DNA of 64,000 bases, taken from NCBI GenBank assembly GCA_050084515.1, contig CM114274.1:4526001-4590000 (forward strand). The letters run 5' to 3'. Below, in pieces: positions 63,388 through 64,000 of the stretch. The DNA is from Blasia pusilla. Taxonomy: Eukaryota > Marchantiophyta > Marchantiopsida > Blasiales. Both the position numbers and the translations under genes were made by a program. Every line of letters begins with the position of its first letter. The stretch's first letter is position 1. The notes under the pieces are model-generated. The model was not told the origin of the DNA and searched no databases. It saw only the letters and a program-made list of their open reading frames with translations.

Positions 63388-64000
63388 ATAGTTAAGTCAT
63401 GGTGCCCACACTAGCAGAATCAGGAAAGAAAATCATGATCGCGGATTCCACGAGGAGGGATCTTTGTGTGACCCACCAAAATCACAACCTAGACTTGCTA
63501 GGCGTGAGACTAGGAAGAGTGACGAGACCAATCACAAGACTAATACTAGTCGAGATGGATATACGTCTTGAGACTAGCTTTAGGTGAGAAAGGCATACCT
63601 ACTCACGAGGATAAGGGCAAGCCAAGCAAGGTGTGCGAAACCCTTGAGTCAAGGAAGAGTGGCAAGGAACAAGGCAGTAGTCAAGAGAGGTTAAACCCCA
63701 TCACTAGTCACAAAAAGAGAAGGATGGCAAGACAACCATGCGATGCCAAACAACGGGAGTCAAGACGGGTGCCAACTATGAGACACACAAATCATGGGTC
63801 TAAGCTCCAAGATATGTTTGGGAAGTCAAAAGCTGAAAAATCAACAAGAAGACTTCGTCAAGCTATCTTGGGGGATAACTAGTCAAACACGGGTCCGCAA
63901 GTCCACATTCAAGTTATGGGCCAAAATGAAAGGACCTAGGTGAATGATGGAAAAGTTTAAGTTCCCTTGAAGAACCTTGAATTACCTATAGGGTGGGGAT
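63387..64000 (+). repeat. Dispersed repeat family A, copy 2
   Basis: It is homologous to 13332-13960 in the same orientation, about 50 kb away, and runs off the window. The plus frame 63568-63882 within it is basic and unrecognised, and its counterpart is not conserved in copy 1, so I treat it as non-coding. Confidence 0.8.

Noticed and set aside
63568-63882. 104-aa basic plus frame in dispersed repeat A
   Set aside because: The frame is not kept in the other copy at 13332-13960.

Overview
The window reads as nuclear DNA of a land plant. Three intron-containing genes have plant orthologues that I recognise. Between them lie broken Copia, Gypsy-type and MULE elements, a Helitron, microsatellites and tandem duplications. 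I cannot name the species. Nothing in the window separates an angiosperm from a fern, lycophyte or bryophyte.

Layout. Positions 1-22 kb are mostly a transposon graveyard: a Copia integrase fragment (1-1.2 kb, minus), unidentified minus-strand ORF remnants (1.6-5 kb and 8-8.7 kb), a GC-rich stretch with duplications (5.2-6.7 kb), a degenerate Copia gag/protease/pre-integrase (14.9-16.8 kb, plus), a degenerate 125-bp-class repeat (16.8-17.8 kb), and a MULE transposase in pieces (17.8-20.7 kb, minus). Positions 23.8-26.0 kb hold an intact mitoferrin-type mitochondrial carrier (plus, 3 exons, 365 aa). Positions 29.4-34.5 kb hold two head-to-head copies of one gag family, separated by a row of four hairpins. 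Positions 37.3-38.7 kb hold a 351-bp tandem array.

Positions 40.6-48.7 kb hold the Golgi tethering/golgin protein CASP (minus, 18 exons, 683 aa). I resolved it to splice-site level. Its introns contain three tandem duplications, two of which copy an acceptor site plus the first bases of the next exon. Positions 49.2-53.8 kb contain a Helitron-type 3' end, a foldback, a near-perfect 36-bp hairpin and a complete 2.48-kb non-autonomous Helitron. Positions 55.9-60.8 kb hold a mitochondrial/plastid NAD+ carrier of the NDT type (minus, 9 exons, 373 aa). A Gypsy integrase fragment and a dispersed repeat close the window.

How the genes work together: the two carriers belong to the same superfamily (SLC25) but to distant subfamilies, and CASP acts in the Golgi. 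There is no sign that the three form a functional cluster. I found no convincing new multi-gene system. The observations most worth checking are the Helitron, the hairpins, the duplicated exon edges and the alternative exons of CASP.
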